Source of the DNA: Desulfobacterales bacterium
GTDB taxonomy: Bacteria > Desulfobacterota > Desulfobacteria > Desulfobacterales > JAIPEE01
Assembly (NCBI GenBank): GCA_021737275.1
Contig: JAIPEE010000041.1
Location: forward strand, 1-32,833
DNA: 32,833 bases
Direction: 5' to 3'
This document shows, one piece after another, positions 31,731 through 32,833 of the stretch. Under the pieces are notes generated by a model that saw only the letters and a program-made list of their open reading frames with translations, was not told the origin of the DNA and ran no database searches. Position numbers and translations under genes: made by a program. Position 1 is the stretch's first letter; each line of letters begins with the position of its first letter.

Positions 31731-31756
31731 AGAGCGGTAGCGAGAGCTACCGCTCT
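31731..31756 (+). terminator. Intercistronic hairpin between the binding protein and ATPase
   Basis: A perfect 11-bp stem (AGAGCGGTAGC / GCTACCGCTCT) with a GAGA tetraloop (GNRA type) lies ten bases after the livK-like stop. No T run follows, so it is better read as an mRNA-stabilising or attenuating structure that raises binding-protein levels over the ATPases, as in maltose operons. Confidence 0.65.
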
Positions 31757-31784
31757 CAACTTCTTACGGTTCGGACAACAGATT

Positions 31785-32507
31785 ATGAAAATATTGGAAA
31801 GTAAAAATCTTAGTAAGCTGTTCGGGGGGCTTGTGGCTGTCAACAATGTCAGTCTGCAAGTTGAAAAGGGCGAAATTTTAGGACTGATCGGCCCCAACGG
31901 GGCCGGGAAAACAACCCTTTTAAATGCCATGGCCGGTTTAAACCCTCCGTCAACCGGCTCGGTTTTTTTTAATGAAAAAGATGTCACCGGGTTGACACCG
32001 GAAAAAATGTGTCATCTGGGACTTGCGAGAACCTTTCAGATTCCCAGGCCATTTCCTAAAATGACGGTGCTGGAAAATGTTATGGTTTCCACCGTGTTCG
32101 GGAAAAAAATACACAAGAAAACCGATGCGGTCAGGCATTGCAGGCGTATGCTGGAATACGTAGAATTTCCAGCCACAGAAGATACGGTATCCGAAACACT
32201 GAACGCCGTGCAACTGAAGCGTCTGGACCTGGCTCGTGCCCTTGCCAGTGAACCGAATCTGCTTTTTCTGGATGAACTGGCTTCAGGGCTGACAGAGGGC
32301 GAGTTGACGGATATGATTGCCATCATCTCAAAAATCCGGGACAAGGGTATTACGATTGTCATGGTTGAGCATATTATGCAGGTGATCATGAACCTCTGTG
32401 ACCGGCTGGTGGTTTTGCAGTTCGGAAATAAGATTGCAGACGGGCCGACCAATGATGTGGCACAGGATCCTGCTGTTATGGAAGCATATTTTGGGGCGGA
32501 AGAATAA
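31785..32507 (+). CDS. LivG-type ABC ATPase with a degenerate signature
   Basis: A 240-residue ATPase of the branched-chain amino acid transporter group. Walker A is GPNGAGKTT (36-44), the LivG-type LARTFQIPRPFPKMTVLENV follows, Walker B is LLFLDE (159-164) and the switch His is in MVEHIM (His196). The ABC signature reads LNAVQ (139-143) instead of LSGGQ-like, and DEPAAGL is DELASGL. Both changes occur in a LivG subgroup I recall from proteobacteria, so it is likely functional. I start it at the ATG at 31785; an in-frame TTG at 31725 would run through the hairpin. No Shine-Dalgarno is evident, and the hairpin may affect its translation. Confidence 0.85.
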   Translation: MKILESKNLSKLFGGLVAVNNVSLQVEKGEILGLIGPNGAGKTTLLNAMAGLNPPSTGSVFFNEKDVTGLTPEKMCHLGLARTFQIPRPFPKMTVLENVMVSTVFGKKIHKKTDAVRHCRRMLEYVEFPATEDTVSETLNAVQLKRLDLARALASEPNLLFLDELASGLTEGELTDMIAIISKIRDKGITIVMVEHIMQVIMNLCDRLVVLQFGNKIADGPTNDVAQDPAVMEAYFGAEE

Positions 32508-32587
32508 AGGTGTTGATGCCCAATATTTGATGCTAAATTATCAGAAACCGGAAATCAAAAGATAAAAAATTTCGGATAAAATAAATT

Positions 32588-32833
32588 ATGAATACGGATA
32601 ACCAGCAGTTTTTGCAAATCGACAAACTTGATTCAGGCTACGGATTCCTGCAAGTGCTGTGGGATGTATCGATTACCGTCAACAAGGGGGAATACGTTTG
32701 CATTGTGGGGCCCAATGGTGCCGGGAAAAGTACCTTTCTAAAATCGGTTGCCGGAATGATAAATACCTTAGGCGGCAGTATCAATTTTTGCGGGAAACCC
32801 ATTGAGCATATGCCGGGACATAAAATCTGCCGG
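32588..32833 (+). CDS. LivF-type ABC ATPase, cut by the window end
   Basis: The first 82 residues of an ABC ATPase: DSGYGFLQVLWDVSITVNKG, then Walker A GPNGAGKST (41-49) and SVAGMINTLGGSI. The SGYG...VLWDVS start is characteristic of LivF-type partners. It lies 80 bases after the LivG-like gene. Permease genes (livH, livM) have not appeared by the window end and would be expected downstream. Confidence 0.82.
   Translation, partial: MNTDNQQFLQIDKLDSGYGFLQVLWDVSITVNKGEYVCIVGPNGAGKSTFLKSVAGMINTLGGSINFCGKPIEHMPGHKICR

Noticed and set aside
31725-31784. Upstream in-frame start of the LivG-like gene
   Set aside because: It would translate through the 11-bp hairpin from a TTG and adds residues not seen in the family.
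1-32833. CRISPR arrays, tRNA or rRNA genes, insertion sequences
   Set aside because: I found no regularly spaced repeats, tRNA-like cloverleaf or transposase gene in the window.

Overview
The window looks like chromosomal DNA of a Gram-negative, anaerobic, moderately AT-rich bacterium. The gene mix points to the Desulfobacterota, probably a sulfate reducer near the Desulfobacterales: DUF3786 and DUF502 proteins, a ferredoxin-nitroreductase fusion, a Tat-exported multi-cluster ferredoxin with MobB, a SulP transporter and a cytidylate-kinase-like protein fused to a receiver. This placement is inference from gene content; no rRNA or tRNA is present.

Layout. (1) 1-4.1 kb: a visibly GC-richer accessory block with a Zn-free quinone oxidoreductase, a remnant of a pterin-dependent methyltransferase, a radical SAM protein, and an SDR divergent from an HxlR regulator. 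(2) 4.1-6.7 kb: phoB-phoR on the minus strand, with Pho-box-like repeats upstream. (3) 6.8-9.7 kb: ettA, a strong terminator, then a ferredoxin-nitroreductase fusion preceded by a perfect palindrome. (4) 9.7-12.4 kb: mrcB (PBP1B) followed by an overlapping TPR lipoprotein. (5) 12.5-16.4 kb: a plus-strand run of DUF2157, GDYXXLXY, SDR, DUF502 and a small charged protein. (6) 16.5-18.6 kb: DUF3786 and cheV. (7) 18.7-22.5 kb: a compact minus-strand operon reading mobB, HD hydrolase, Tat ferredoxin, cytochrome b, a 29-residue membrane peptide, ECF sigma and zinc-finger anti-sigma. (8) 22.8-25.3 kb: a secreted TPR protein, and an MFS exporter divergent from a TetR regulator. (9) 25.3-29.9 kb: SulP with an inserted coiled-coil domain, a degenerate cytidylate kinase-BON-receiver fusion, a single-domain receiver and a CBS pair. 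(10) 29.9 kb to the end: a 557-base regulatory gap and the start of a branched-chain-amino-acid type ABC operon (livK-like, livG-like, livF-like, the last cut by the window edge).

The best candidate for an undescribed system is the 25.3-29.9 kb cluster. It has an anion transporter with an unusual soluble insert and a STAS domain, two receivers with no kinase or DNA-binding output, an apparent pseudo-nucleotide-kinase and an adenylate-type sensor (CBS), all on one strand. It reads like a post-translational control circuit for anion or sulfate uptake tied to energy charge. The second candidate is the 18.7-22.5 kb operon: a membrane redox module with molybdenum-cofactor and sigma-factor genes but no catalytic subunit.
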